Shown here: positions 63,584-64,000 of the stretch, in pieces | Numbering within the stretch: position 1 is the stretch's first letter | Layout of the letters: each line of letters begins with the position of its first letter | From: Saccharopolyspora endophytica | Lineage (GTDB): Bacteria > Actinomycetota > Actinomycetes > Mycobacteriales > Pseudonocardiaceae | Direction: 5' to 3' | Assembly: GCF_018070075.1 (NCBI RefSeq) | Contig: NZ_JAGPXE010000005.1 | Span: 310,001-374,000 of the forward strand | DNA: 64,000 nucleotides | Notes under the pieces: model-generated | Seen by the model: the letters and a program-made list of their open reading frames with translations, nothing else | Told to the model about the DNA's origin: nothing | Databases searched by the model: none | Program-made: the position numbers and the translations under genes

Positions 63584-64000
63584 TAGTTCACGGACAGGCG
63601 CTGGCGGGTTTCGGTGACCCGCGGGGACCACGGCGCCAGTTCCTCGGCGCGCGCCAAGGCGGTTCGGGCCGACGCGTTGTCGCGGAGGGCCATGTGCGCG
63701 CGGGCGAGGGTGGCGAGGTCGTCGGCGCGCGAGAGCGGTGAGTGGTTGTAGTCCGCGCCGCTGGTGGCCAACCGGACCGCGTTGTCGGCGTCGCCCTCGA
63801 TCAGGGCCAGCAGCCCGCTGGTGCCGTTGAGCTCGAACTCGGGATAGCCCAGCTGCACCGCGTCCTGAAGGGCCTTCTTCGCCGTCGGGAGCAGGCTGTC
63901 GGCCGGCATCTGCCCGGACTCGACCGCCTTGAAACCCAGCCCCGCCAATCCCGCCAGCAGGTAGGCCATCTTGCGCGGCGGAACGTCGTTGTCGGACAGG
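63583..64000 (-). CDS. C-terminal part of a TPR-like helical protein
   Basis: The frame ends at a TAG at 63583-63585 and runs off the right edge without a start. The visible 138 codons are helical and Ala/Leu-rich, with a TPR-like pattern (ADDLATLARAHMALRDN and RTALARAEELAPWSP). The gene's beginning and function are outside the window. An ATG at 63969 is inside the frame and not necessarily the start. Confidence 0.65.
   Translation of the reverse strand, partial: LSDNDVPPRKMAYLLAGLAGLGFKAVESGQMPADSLLPTAKKALQDAVQLGYPEFELNGTSGLLALIEGDADNAVRLATSGADYNHSPLSRADDLATLARAHMALRDNASARTALARAEELAPWSPRVTETRQRLSVN

Overview
The window is a GC-rich actinobacterial chromosome segment, most likely from the Pseudonocardiaceae and possibly Saccharopolyspora. 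That placement rests on gene order and protein similarity recalled from memory, not on a search. Supporting signs are the rpmE-prfA-prmC-sua5-wecA-atp block, NucS, a MurA with Asp in place of the usual catalytic Cys, many GTG/TTG starts, several genes that look leaderless, and a chaplin-like secreted protein. I see no rRNA, tRNA, CRISPR array, insertion sequence or prophage.

Layout. 1-6951: translation and cell-envelope genes (rpmE, prfA, prmC, sua5/ywlC, a WecA-type transferase, an AtpI-like protein), with a convergent hydrolase that carries a long acidic tail. 7226-14895: the F1Fo ATP synthase operon atpBEFHAGDC, with strong hairpins between atpD and atpC, then a DUF2550 membrane protein. 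15068-21360: two acetyltransferases, a cob(I)alamin adenosyltransferase, MurA, a small monooxygenase, a NUDIX hydrolase, an amino acid permease and NucS. 21716-32239: a sodium:solute symporter with a small membrane partner, an aldehyde dehydrogenase, the PEP-dependent dihydroxyacetone kinase genes dhaKLM, a lipoprotein and several hydrolases. 32244-43764: a DivIVA-like coiled-coil protein, an SPW membrane protein, a TetR regulator beside a frameshifted penicillin acylase, methylmalonyl-CoA epimerase, a secreted protein, a thiolase, DNA polymerase IV and a lone TipAS-domain protein.

44275-50920 looks like one functional unit. A LacI regulator, mannose-6-phosphate isomerase and a CUT2-type sugar ABC transporter form a tightly overlapping operon, divergent from a Tat-exported family GH47 alpha-mannosidase. 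Matching GACAA-N2-TTGTC dyads lie at both ends of the divergent region, which suggests joint repression of an alpha-mannan or mannose utilisation system. 51002-64000 holds mixed housekeeping genes: cutA, a MarR regulator, a thiamine-binding protein, the chaplin-like protein, a CnoX-like thioredoxin, a tyrosine phosphatase, two paralogous zinc metallopeptidase lipoproteins, glycogen phosphorylase, a TetR/MFS pair with operators, a quinone oxidoreductase and a partial TPR protein.

The most striking feature that the genes do not explain is a short dispersed repeat, core GRAAGGTTCCC with left flank GTGRCA or G-rich GCG. I count 33 copies including one degenerate copy. They lie almost wholly between genes or across stop codons and never inside the atp, dha or sugar operons. 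Some occur as facing pairs that make long hairpins, and three stand in tandem upstream of murA. I know of no name for this family.
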